Positions 17,636 through 26,474 of a DNA stretch of 64,000 bases are shown one piece after another. The notes below the pieces were generated by a model. It was not told the origin of the DNA and searched no databases. It saw nothing but the letters and a program-made list of their open reading frames with translations. The translations under genes and the position numbers were made by a program. Location: NCBI RefSeq assembly GCF_016446285.1, contig NZ_CP054140.1, positions 1,531,501 to 1,595,500 of the forward strand. The letters run 5' to 3'. Origin of the DNA: Desulfobulbus oligotrophicus. GTDB lineage: Bacteria; Desulfobacterota; Desulfobulbia; Desulfobulbales; Desulfobulbaceae. Every line of letters begins with the position of its first letter. Position 1 is the first letter of the stretch.

Positions 17636-19740
17636 TACTGTCGAGCCTCGTGAGGTTGCCCGGGGGGATTGATTCTGTCAGGATCAGTGTCCGCCGGTGA
17701 GAGGGATTCCTGATCTGCTATCATGTCTTGTGAGAGAACGACCTGGCTCCCCGATCGGGTTGACTGAGGGGGCTTACTTTCGTCCTGCTCGGCAAACTTG
17801 TCGTTGAAGTACCTGTTGAGCAGCTTGCCGGCAACCGGGGCTGCTGCTGAGCCGCCATGGAGACCGTGTTCAACCAGGACGGTGACGACCACTTCGGGAT
17901 TTACAGCCGGTGCAAAGCAGGTGAACCAGGCATGATCCCGGTACTTGTAAGGGATATCCTCTTCCTTCAGATGCATATACTGGGCAAGACGGACCACCTG
18001 GGCAGTGCCGGTCTTGCCGCCGACGATGATTCCGTGCTCAGGATTGACCTGAGCTTCCCGACCGGTCCCTCTGCGACTGTTGACAGCATCGATCATACCT
18101 TCCCGCACCCGTTTCAGGTTGCGTCCCTGCCCCTGCATTCTGGCAAGAACTTCAGGTTGAAAGGCACTGACCACCTGACCATCCGCGTTGATCACCTTTT
18201 CAACCACTGCGGGTTTAAACTGCGTTCCACCATTGGCAATAACAGCGGTCATCTGGGCAACCTGCAGGGGTGTGGTCAGGTCGTATCCCTGACCAATGGA
18301 GATCGAGAGTGTTTCCCCCTCATGCCACTTGACATTGTATTTTTTTCTTTTCCAGTCGGAACTCGGTATAATACCAGGTTTTTCGTGTTCCATTTCAACG
18401 CCGGTTTTCTCTCCCAAGCCGAACATTTTAGCATATCTGGCCAGTCGGTCAACGCCCAGCTTAAGACCAACGGTGTAGAAATAGACATCGCACGATTCAG
18501 CCAGAGCCCGGCGAAGACTGACACTGCCATGCCCTCCTCTTTTCCAGCATCGATAGGTCCGGTTACCAAACCGCATGGATCCCGGACAGAAAACCGGGGT
18601 GTCCGGCGTGATGACACCTTCAGCCAGGCCGGCAAAAGCAGTGACCGTTTTGTAGGTTGATGCAGGCGGGTACTGGCCCTGCACCACCTTGTTGATCAGC
18701 GGATGGAGCGGGTTGTCCAGCATTGCTTTCCAGGATTTCTGGGAAATACCGCCGACAAACTCTTCAAGATGAAGTTCCGGAGCACTGGCCAGGACAAGCA
18801 ACCTGCCGGTGTTTGCTTCCATCATGACCACGGCACCGGCCCTGTTGTTTGCGGTCATTTCTTCTTCAGCGACTTTTTGCAGTTCAACATCAATGGTCAG
18901 GTGGAGATCATTGCCGGGCATGGGCTCGTCTCCCTTCAGGGTTTGCTGTTCAAACCCCAGGGCATTGACCTCCATGTTATCATGGCCTTTTTCGCCCCGC
19001 AAATCGTATTCCCGCAGGCGTTCCAGCCCCATTTTTCCTATAAGATCGCCACCTCTGTACAGGGTCTTATCCGCTTTGTCCAATTCATCTTTGTTGATTT
19101 CCCCCATGTACCCAATCAGATGAGAGGCCAGATTGCCGTAGTGATAGATGCGTAGCGGTACAACCTGGATTTTAATTTCAGGGAGGTGCATACGGTTGTT
19201 TTCAATCCTTGCCACGGTTTCCCAATCGATATCTTCAGCCAGCCGAACAGGGATATGGCCGGGTGTACCTGCCATTTTACGGATCTTTTCAAGTAAGGTG
19301 GTGGTGTCCTGCTGAAGCAGCCGTGTAAGATGTTTGAGCCACTCATCGTTGATCTTGTTGCTTTCCCGTATCCAGACGACATTGAATGACGGTCTGTTGG
19401 TGACAATCTCCCGGCCTTTACGATCGTAAATGTTTCCCCGTGGAGCGGCAATTTCAATAGAACGAACCCGGTTGGAATCGGCTTTCCGGCTGTACTGCTC
19501 TCCTTTTTCCACTTGCAGAGACCAGAGACGGCTGACAATAATCGCAAAGAAAAGGACGACGAGAATAAGGGAGGAGAGCGCTTTTTTTCTGTAACCACTT
19601 AAATCGCTTTCATCCCTTTTCGGGAGCTGCGGATGTTTGTCACCGGATGTCAACTCCGCATCCAGTAGGGAATCGACCCTTTTACGGTTCTGTTGACCAG
19701 GGTGTTTTGTGTTGCTGCGTAAATGAGTTCTGACTGTCAC
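17635..19740 (-). CDS. mrdA: Penicillin-binding protein 2 (elongasome transpeptidase)
   Basis: This 701-residue class B PBP has a cytosolic N-terminal extension of about 50 residues, one transmembrane anchor (about 54-74), and the PBP dimer domain starting near RGNIYDRKGREIVTN. The transpeptidase domain carries SxxK as ASTYK, SxN as SCD and KTG in GGKTGTAQV. The long N-terminal extension and the Pro/Ser-rich C-terminal tail make it larger than E. coli PBP2. It partners RodA in side-wall synthesis, and the genes overlap. Confidence 0.95.
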   Translation of the reverse strand: MTVRTHLRSNTKHPGQQNRKRVDSLLDAELTSGDKHPQLPKRDESDLSGYRKKALSSLILVVLFFAIIVSRLWSLQVEKGEQYSRKADSNRVRSIEIAAPRGNIYDRKGREIVTNRPSFNVVWIRESNKINDEWLKHLTRLLQQDTTTLLEKIRKMAGTPGHIPVRLAEDIDWETVARIENNRMHLPEIKIQVVPLRIYHYGNLASHLIGYMGEINKDELDKADKTLYRGGDLIGKMGLERLREYDLRGEKGHDNMEVNALGFEQQTLKGDEPMPGNDLHLTIDVELQKVAEEEMTANNRAGAVVMMEANTGRLLVLASAPELHLEEFVGGISQKSWKAMLDNPLHPLINKVVQGQYPPASTYKTVTAFAGLAEGVITPDTPVFCPGSMRFGNRTYRCWKRGGHGSVSLRRALAESCDVYFYTVGLKLGVDRLARYAKMFGLGEKTGVEMEHEKPGIIPSSDWKRKKYNVKWHEGETLSISIGQGYDLTTPLQVAQMTAVIANGGTQFKPAVVEKVINADGQVVSAFQPEVLARMQGQGRNLKRVREGMIDAVNSRRGTGREAQVNPEHGIIVGGKTGTAQVVRLAQYMHLKEEDIPYKYRDHAWFTCFAPAVNPEVVVTVLVEHGLHGGSAAAPVAGKLLNRYFNDKFAEQDESKPPQSTRSGSQVVLSQDMIADQESLSPADTDPDRINPPGQPHEARQ

Positions 19741-19767
19741 GTCATTACCTGCACAAATCGAATCGTT

Positions 19768-20316
19768 TCACGTTGTCCGTCGGCGGCGGTTATCACTGCG
19801 TAACCGCAATTTATTGCGAGGCAGAAAATTTCGATGAGAATATTTCTGCAGAAGATCAAAAAGAAAAAATAACGGGTACGTTGCACCGGCAACGAGGACC
19901 ATGTGGATAACCATTTTCCACCAGGCCCAGGCAGCCTGTTGACCTGGAGCAAAGAATTCCAGGAAAAGATAGAGTGCCCAGGAAACGGCAAGATAGATCA
20001 GGGATATTAAGGGGATCTGGTATAAAAGTTCATTCACAGGCAGTTTTGAGGATATCTGCTGCAGGAGAAAGTATCCGCTGAAGCACGACAGAGCATAGGT
20101 TCCCAGCACTGTTCCGGAGAGAACATCAAGGACACACACCAGTGGAAAGAGGATAAGCAGGCTGCGCACCAGATCAAGACGGAGGGCAAGATAGGCGACA
20201 AAGACATAGTGTAAATCCGGCGAAAAAGATGAAACCGGGGAAGGCATGAAGACTGTGGTCTGCAGCACCACCAGTAAGATGCCGGCAAGTATAAAAAATA
20301 CAACAACCATTACCAC
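19768..20316 (-). CDS. mreD: Rod-shape determining protein MreD
   Basis: This is a 182-residue integral membrane protein with about five hydrophobic helices and a basic C-terminal tail (RLRSDNRRRRTT). It is identified mainly by size, topology, the PDLHYVFVAYLALR segment and its place between mreC and mrdA. It is part of the membrane complex linking MreB filaments to cell-wall synthases. Confidence 0.88.
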   Translation of the reverse strand: MVMVVVFFILAGILLVVLQTTVFMPSPVSSFSPDLHYVFVAYLALRLDLVRSLLILFPLVCVLDVLSGTVLGTYALSCFSGYFLLQQISSKLPVNELLYQIPLISLIYLAVSWALYLFLEFFAPGQQAAWAWWKMVIHMVLVAGATYPLFFLFDLLQKYSHRNFLPRNKLRLRSDNRRRRTT

Positions 20317-20393
20317 TTTTCCCTGATTGTGCCGGTACCGGCACTGTTCACATAAAGATGTCAGGCTATGCGTTGAGGAGACGGATTGAACGA

Positions 20394-21278
20394 TTACTGC
20401 TGTTCCATCTTTTCGATTTCACTGGACTTCGGTTGCTCAAGTATCAGCAGATTCTCCAGTTTCTGATAATCCACCGAAGGCGTCACCTCAATTTCATGAA
20501 ACATACCGCGGGATTTTTTAATGATTTTTGAAACAACCCCCACCTGCAGACCGGTTGGGAAAACCCCTCCGTAGCCGGCGGTTACCACATAATCCTGTTC
20601 TTCAACTTCAGCTGTCTTTAAAATATATTCAAGACGATAGGTCAGCGTGCCATTCCCTTTAAGGATACCACGTACACGGGATTTCTGCAGGAGAACATCA
20701 ATGGCGCTTGACGGTGCGATTGCCAGCAGGACTTTTGCGTAATTGGGCGTGACGGCAAACACCTGCCCCACCACACCGTCACTGTTGATCACCGGATCTC
20801 CTTTGGTTATGCCCTTGTTCGCTCCCTGGTCGATAATGACGGAGCGGTACATTGCCGACGGATCTTTACCAACAATGGTGGCAGGGACAGACTGCTGCTG
20901 ATCAAGGGTGTTTTTGAACTCCAGCAGCCGGCGCAAACTGGCGTTGGTTGCCAGAGCTTCGCGGCTTCTGTTGAGCAGGACCTCTTTGTCCTGGAGTTGT
21001 TTAAGGAGTCGCTTGTTTTCTTCAGAAAGACGCAAGCTATCCTGAAGGATATCAACATACTCCCTTTTAAAGGTTTCGACGTGATTACTGCTTACCGTGA
21101 CTATCTTCTGCACTGGGCCTACCATTTCAAGGACCAGTTTATGGAGTGGTCCGAAGGTCTGGCTGCTCAGTGTGGAGAACAGGAAGATGAACGCCAGGGT
21201 CGTCAACAGTCCGACGAAGATGATGATACGGAAGAGCCGGTAACGGTCGCTCCGTTTTCGGTTGCTTTTTTTTCTCAT
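20394..21278 (-). CDS. mreC: Rod-shape determining protein MreC
   Basis: This 294-residue bitopic protein has a basic cytosolic start (MRKKSNRKRSDRYR), one transmembrane helix (about 17-36), and a coiled coil (about 65-110) with many Leu, Glu and Lys residues. Periplasmic beta domains follow and include IIDQGANKGITKGDPVIN. It forms the periplasmic scaffold for PBP2. It lies 81 bp after mreB in the same orientation. Confidence 0.93.
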   Translation of the reverse strand: MRKKSNRKRSDRYRLFRIIIFVGLLTTLAFIFLFSTLSSQTFGPLHKLVLEMVGPVQKIVTVSSNHVETFKREYVDILQDSLRLSEENKRLLKQLQDKEVLLNRSREALATNASLRRLLEFKNTLDQQQSVPATIVGKDPSAMYRSVIIDQGANKGITKGDPVINSDGVVGQVFAVTPNYAKVLLAIAPSSAIDVLLQKSRVRGILKGNGTLTYRLEYILKTAEVEEQDYVVTAGYGGVFPTGLQVGVVSKIIKKSRGMFHEIEVTPSVDYQKLENLLILEQPKSSEIEKMEQQ

Positions 21279-21359
21279 GAGAGAGGAATAACAGCGGAAA
21301 CCATTGCAGCGGTAAAGTGCAGGGCAAGATGCCCTGTCCCGGAATGTGTCACCAGTGAA

Positions 21360-22484
<1,125 letters not shown>

Positions 22485-22572
22485 TCATGGATAAATAAAC
22501 GGTGTACATTACCAGCTGAACCCCTGCTTGGCAATTGATATGGTGCATGTTTGAAAAAGAATTGAGAAAAAC

Positions 22573-22602
22573 TTGACAGCTTCTGATGAAGCATGGTACA
22601 TG
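22573..22602 (+). promoter_or_regulatory. Candidate promoter of tRNA-Ala
   Basis: A perfect TTGACA is followed after 18 bp by TACATG, placing initiation about 10 bp before the tRNA 5' end. The -10 match is only partial. Confidence 0.4.
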
Positions 22603-22620
22603 GTTGAAACCTTGACGTAA

Positions 22621-22696
<76 letters not shown>

Positions 22697-22707
22697 TCAG
22701 ACTTTAC

Positions 22708-22744
22708 AAACCCGCCTTTCTTGAACAGGAAGGCGGGTTTTTTT
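22708..22744 (+). terminator. Rho-independent terminator after tRNA-Ala
   Basis: An 11-bp perfect stem (AAACCCGCCTT with AAGGCGGGTTT) has an 11-nt loop and is followed by seven T residues. Confidence 0.9.
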
Positions 22745-22790
22745 ATTGGCCGTTGATAGCCGTCGTGATACGCCATCATCAGAAATTACC

Positions 22791-22904
22791 AACAGATCCC
22801 TCGCTGTCTTCTCAGCCGTCTTGGCGCAGAAGCTCAGCCGAGCCGTCTATTTCATGCTCAAGAACCGGCAGGGGTTCAGTCTACAGAAATTCCTGATCGT
22901 ATGA
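22791..22904 (+). pseudogene. C-terminal fragment resembling an IS110-family transposase
   Basis: One plus-strand frame reads LAVFSAVLAQKLSRAVYFML, continues with KNRQGF and stops at 22902. This matches the usual end of IS110/IS116-type transposases (a [K/H]LxRAVYxML pattern close to the stop). No upstream transposase sequence remains in the 45 bp between it and the tRNA terminator. It sits at the outer edge of the integron cassette array. The identification is by remembered pattern and is tentative. Confidence 0.45.
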
Positions 22905-22998
22905 TCGAGGGGACGGGCGAGCCTGGCTCTGACTCCGGCATGCAATGGTACGACCAAGTCGTTTTGAATGGAACGGCACGAGGGTATGTGATTGTTTC

Positions 22999-23056
22999 TG
23001 GGATGCAGCAACACAATCCTTGCTGCAACTACCCGGCCTTCTAAGGGTTGGGCCTC
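22999..23056 (-). repeat. Partial attC site of cassette 2
   Basis: On the minus strand, the inverse core GAGGCCCAAC (plus 23047-23056) is the exact reverse complement of the start of cassette 2 (GTTGGGCCTC, beginning at 23520). It lies just after the lipoprotein stop, as expected for an attC. An imperfect hairpin follows (GCAGCAA with TTGCTGC, plus 23005-23026). I could not find a convincing distal GTTRRRY core, so the site is probably truncated or interrupted. Confidence 0.5.
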
Positions 23057-23060
23057 GGCG

Positions 23061-23492
23061 TCATTGTGCGGCCTTTGCGCGAGACAGGATGCTTTCAACA
23101 AGTGGGCGAGGAAATACTTGTTGAACTGTCGTAGGATCAGCACGGATTTCCTGAGCGGCTAAGAAATTGGTTACCTCAAAGCGAACTTGATCAATAGCAG
23201 CCACTCGTACTGCGCCCTCGCTTACAAGGCCACCGAAGGAGTTGCGAACTTTCACCCAAATATAATACTTGGGATAGGAAATGCCGGTTTGGGTAGGCCT
23301 TTGGCGAAGAAGTTCATAGTCGACGCGTGGTGCCTGAAAATATGATTGAAGGTCACGGACTAACAGGCTGGAAAACTGACCTGAAGTGGGGACGTTTGCC
23401 TCTATGTGCGAACTCGCAATTGGATCTCCGCATGCCGAGCTGCAGAAAGCAATAAAACAAGCCGCGAGAAATATCATGAAGTGTCGGAGCAT
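23061..23492 (-). CDS. Cassette-encoded small lipoprotein, unknown
   Basis: This 143-residue protein begins MLRHFMIFLAACFIAFCSSA followed by Cys, a signal sequence with a lipobox-like SSAC, so it is probably a lipoprotein. The rest is soluble, contains YPKYYIWVKVRNSFGG and ends SRAKAAQ. I do not recognise the family. The frame is open to a TTG at 23519, but that codon is inside the recombination core, so the ATG at 23492 is used. It is the only gene in cassette 2, bounded by the cores at 23518-23520 and about 23050, and shares orientation with cassette 1. Confidence 0.65.
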   Translation of the reverse strand: MLRHFMIFLAACFIAFCSSACGDPIASSHIEANVPTSGQFSSLLVRDLQSYFQAPRVDYELLRQRPTQTGISYPKYYIWVKVRNSFGGLVSEGAVRVAAIDQVRFEVTNFLAAQEIRADPTTVQQVFPRPLVESILSRAKAAQ

Positions 23493-23512
23493 AGTATCGC
23501 TGTCTTTTAAGA

Positions 23513-23577
23513 GGCCCAACGTTCCGGTTCAGGCGCGCGCGGCTTTATGCGCGTCGCCTGCAACCGGTTGTTAGAGC
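23513..23577 (-). repeat. attC recombination site of integron cassette 1
   Basis: This is a 65-bp imperfect palindrome. On the minus strand it opens with GCTCTAAC (inverse core) and closes with GTTGGGC, a perfect GTTRRRY core. Internal arms CCGGTT/AACCGG, AGGCG/CGCCT and CGCGC/GCGCG fold into a long hairpin. The opening TCCGCGCTCTAA is the exact reverse complement of the first 12 bases of cassette 1 at 25881 (TTAGAGCGCGGA, allowing for the adjacent bases), which is expected because the excised circle joins these ends. Confidence 0.8.
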
Positions 23578-23810
23578 GCGGATAAGCAGAACCTACCATG
23601 CAGCGCGCTCTGGAGCAGGTAGATCATGCTCGTGACATAGCGAACGCGCTGCCTCAAGAAAAGCCGCTGGTGCGCTTGGGTGCACGAAGACAAGATCAAC
23701 AGTTGTGGAAAGCTGGATGGGTGGCGCGAACACTCGGAAGTCCGGATTGTTCTCGGCTTCAAAGTGATTATTTCGAAAGTGCTGCTGGTCTAATCCTTCG
23801 ACGATAGGAT

Positions 23811-25304
23811 AGTCGTCCGTGAAAAACTCTTAATATTCTGAAATATATAGATAAATGATGAAAAGTATAGCACTGTAAATTGCAGGATATTGCACTTTTC
23901 CCCTTCAATTTCTGGTGATTTTCGATGCAGCCGAAGAAGCAGATTTCCAGCCCCCAGTTGGACATGTTCCGTAACCGTCTGGAGAGTATTCTCAACCATC
24001 GTCATGAGTTGTACCAGCTAAGCAGACTGATTGACTGGGGAGTGTTTGAAAGCGAGTTTGGCAAGCTGTACTCTGAGGAAGGCCGGCCGGGGCTCCCGAT
24101 TCGTTTGCTCGTAGGCCTGACCTACCTGAGTCATGCGTTCAACACGTCGGACGAAGAGACAGTACGGCGGTGGGTGGAGAACCCGTACCATCAATATTTC
24201 TGCGGGGAAGAGTACTTTTGTCATGCGTTACCGATCGATCCGTCTTCGTTGAGTCGCTGGCGGAAGAGGATAGGTGAGCAGGGATCGGAATTGATCCTGA
24301 AGCTGACTGTGCAGGCGGGCTTGGCGAGTGGAGCGGTTGCACCGACGAGTTTGGCGCGGGTCATTGTTGATACGACTGTTCAGGAAAAGGCCATTGCGTT
24401 TCCGACCGATTCACGATTGTACAACCGCAGTCGGGAACGACTGATCAAGTTGGCTGCGGTTTGGGGCATTCGTCTTCGGCAGAGTTACTCCCGTCTTGGA
24501 CGTCAGGCCTTGTTGAAGGCCGGCCGGTATTTTCACGCCCGCCAAACCCGAAGAGCCCGTCGGGAGGTAAAACGGCTGAAGACCTATCTGGGCAGGGTGT
24601 ATCGGGACATTGTGCGCAAGATCGAAGGGCAGCAGGCGCTTGGCCCTGTTTTTCATCCGGAGCTTATGCTGGCGGGGCGGTTGTTGACGCAGCAGAAACA
24701 GGACAAGAACAAGCTCTACAGCCTGCATGCACCGGAAGTCGAATGCATTGCCAAGGGCAAGGCACACAAGAAGTACGAGTTCGGGGTCAAGGTGAGCGTG
24801 GCCACCGCCAATCGAGACAACTTCGTGGTGGGCATGTTGGCTGAACCTGGCAATCCCTATGATGGCCACACCCTGGGCAGGGCCATTGAGCAGGTGCAGC
24901 GGATCACGGGTTGTTTGGTTGAGCGCAGCTTTGTTGACCGGGGTTACCGTGGTCACAACCTCAAAGACCCGCAGGTCTTGATCTCCGGTCGCAGACAGGG
25001 GATGACGCCGCAAATGAAAAAAGAACTGAAGAGGCGCAGCGCTGTTGAGCCGGTGATCGGTCACATGAAGACGGACGGCAAGCTTGGACGCAATTACCTG
25101 CTGGGTACGTTGGGTGACACCATCAATGCCCTGCTTTGCGGCGCAGGGCACAATATCCGCCTGATCCTCAAGAAGTTGAGGGAAAGGTTGTTTCTTCTTT
25201 TTACCGGATTGCTTTTGGTCCTCTGGTGCCGCTTCGATGGGCAAAAAAAGGGTGCCGGAGCGATCGTCCCGGCAATATGAAAAAAGGCTTTTTCAAGGAC
25301 GACT
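23811..25304 (+). mobile_element. IS5-like insertion sequence, 1494 bp, with 5-bp target duplication
   Basis: The ends are inverted repeats: AGTCGTCCGTGAAAAA at the left and AGTCGTCCTTGAAAAA at the right when read inward. They match at 15 of 16 positions, with a few weaker matches beyond. AGGAT flanks both sides (23806-23810 and 25305-25309). A single transposase gene fills the element. The clean ends, intact duplication and undamaged transposase suggest a fairly recent insertion into the cassette gene. Confidence 0.9.
23925..25280 (+). CDS. IS5-family-like DDE transposase
   Basis: This full-length 451-residue transposase has an N-terminal DUF772-like region (about 30-115: SRLIDWGVFESEFGKLYS, then PIRLLVGLTYLSHAFNTSDE). 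The catalytic core has candidate DDE residues at Asp149 (RVIVDTTVQ), Asp in SFVDRGYRGH, and Glu in AVEPVIGHMKTDGKLGRN, which keeps the YREK-like spacing of the family. It is the sole gene of the element at 23811-25304 and is opposite in strand to the cassette gene it interrupts. I do not assign a subgroup. Confidence 0.9.
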   Translation: MQPKKQISSPQLDMFRNRLESILNHRHELYQLSRLIDWGVFESEFGKLYSEEGRPGLPIRLLVGLTYLSHAFNTSDEETVRRWVENPYHQYFCGEEYFCHALPIDPSSLSRWRKRIGEQGSELILKLTVQAGLASGAVAPTSLARVIVDTTVQEKAIAFPTDSRLYNRSRERLIKLAAVWGIRLRQSYSRLGRQALLKAGRYFHARQTRRARREVKRLKTYLGRVYRDIVRKIEGQQALGPVFHPELMLAGRLLTQQKQDKNKLYSLHAPEVECIAKGKAHKKYEFGVKVSVATANRDNFVVGMLAEPGNPYDGHTLGRAIEQVQRITGCLVERSFVDRGYRGHNLKDPQVLISGRRQGMTPQMKKELKRRSAVEPVIGHMKTDGKLGRNYLLGTLGDTINALLCGAGHNIRLILKKLRERLFLLFTGLLLVLWCRFDGQKKGAGAIVPAI

Positions 25305-25881
25305 AGGATACATTGCGACCGCGCGAACTTCGCTTTCGTGTTCGAAGATCTTGTTCTTATGCGTAATGTACTCGAGCATGTTGAGTGTAGGCAGCCGCTC
25401 GGTCGTGTAGTCGATGTATCGGACGACTCCGATATCTACGTACGCCGGGAGTGCCGCCCGTAGCTTCGACACGGTCGTCCGTACCGCCACCGACTCTGAG
25501 TTGTCCGCGTAAAGGGTCCACATTTCAGGATTGAGGGCATCATTGAGATGCCAGCAGCTCACGTAGTAGCGTGTCCGGAATGCGGCGGCAACCCGAGATA
25601 TGAGCTGTCGGTTGTGCTCGATCGTGCGTCTTTGCTCCTCTGATGCGGCGCCGTCCACTAGCGCCTGCCAGTAGTTTGAGCCCCCCACCGGCTGCGTACC
25701 TTCCAGAGGATCGCCGAGGTGCGCGGCGTTTGGCATGAAAAGGCGACCTTCTTTCACCATCCATTCAAACTTGTGCCGAGTCAGGAATCGCCAAATCGGA
25801 GCATGAGGGTTGGCAGGTTGCGGAAATGCGGGATGGTGAACTTGCTCGACCATGAGGAGGTGCCAGCACTCCGCGCTCTAA

Positions 25882-25917
25882 CAAGGTATTAGCTGGACGG
25901 AATCGTCCAGCTAATAC
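25882..25917 (-). repeat. Candidate attI: 14-bp perfect hairpin beside the cassette junction
   Basis: GTATTAGCTGGACG and CGTCCAGCTAATAC form a perfect 14-bp stem with a 4-nt loop (25886-25917). The insertion core GTTAGAG (cut after the G at 25882) starts 3 nt away. The hairpin has none of the unpaired bases typical of attC, and it lies between the integrase end and the first cassette, where attI is expected. No T run follows, so it is not an ordinary terminator. Confidence 0.55.
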
Positions 25918-25964
25918 ATTCAATAGTATTGCTAATGATAATAGCACAAAAACATGTCAAATCT

Positions 25965-25993
25965 ATTATATTTCACAATGAAATGATGCTTAA
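25965..25993 (-). promoter_or_regulatory. Possible cassette promoter (Pc)
   Basis: The minus strand has a perfect TATAAT (plus 25965-25970) with a weak TTAAGC 17 bp upstream, overlapping the integrase stop. A separate perfect TTGACA (plus 25955-25960) has no good -10 at the right spacing. Either could drive cassette transcription leftward. The evidence is weak. Confidence 0.3.
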
Positions 25994-26370
25994 AAATCCA
26001 ATGGGCTTTTTGCCTCTTTTGCCGTCTTGCCTGGTATGCAGTGGGTATACATCATCGTTGTTCTCACATCGGTGTGGGCCGGCATCGTTTGGATTGTCCG
26101 TATGTCGTAGTCAGCTTGTAAAAGATGGGTCGCGAAACTGTGGCGAAAAGTGTGCGATTTAACGCAGTTAACGAGTTTTGCCATCCATACGGCTCTTTTC
26201 AACGCGCCCTGAACGTGCGATTCATGCAGGTGATATCGTCTCCATTCTTTTGTTCCTGGAATCGGGGTCAGTTCCTTTTGCGGCAGCAACCATTGCCGGA
26301 TGAAATATTTTACAGCGGCCGGATACTTCTTTTCGAGTGAACCGACAAGAAATACTCCGGCATAGCCTGT
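25990..26370 (-). pseudogene. intI: Integron integrase IntI, N-terminally truncated relic
   Basis: About 125 residues of a tyrosine recombinase C-terminus remain. It starts [18 protein letters not shown] and shows [11 protein letters not shown] (an IntI-specific region), HTFRHSFATHLLQADYDIRT (box II His and Arg), AHTDVRTTMMYTH (His and the catalytic Tyr) and a final SPLDF, as in integron integrases. The box I arginine and the whole N-terminal half are missing. The frame continues to 26478 but loses similarity at about 26370. The gene is on the same strand as the cassettes with its 3' end toward them, opposite to class 1 integrons. It is almost certainly inactive. Confidence 0.8.
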
Positions 26371-26474
26371 TGCCCATGACTCCCACGGTCTGGATGGGCA
26401 AAAGCACGGCAAAGGACTGCCACACTTTGCGGTACCAGCCGCTGTCCTCCATCTCTTCCAGGACAAGGGTATCC

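Larger units (their letters stand above)
23593..25853 (-). pseudogene. Cassette 1 gene (DUF2971-like) interrupted by an IS
   Basis: The 5' part (25853 to 25305) begins MVEQVHHPAFPQ, includes IWRFLTRHKFEWMVKEGRLF and LGDPLEGTQP, and reaches EVRAVAMYP at the IS junction. The 3' part (23810 to 23593) reads IVEGLDQQHF, then VDLVFVHPSAPAAFLEAARS, and ends PERAAW. Removing 23811-25304 and one copy of AGGAT joins the halves in frame to give a 253-residue protein. The pattern resembles DUF2971-like proteins common in cassettes. As it stands, the 5' part continues only two codons into the IS end before a stop, so the full protein cannot be made. The function is unknown. Confidence 0.78.
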
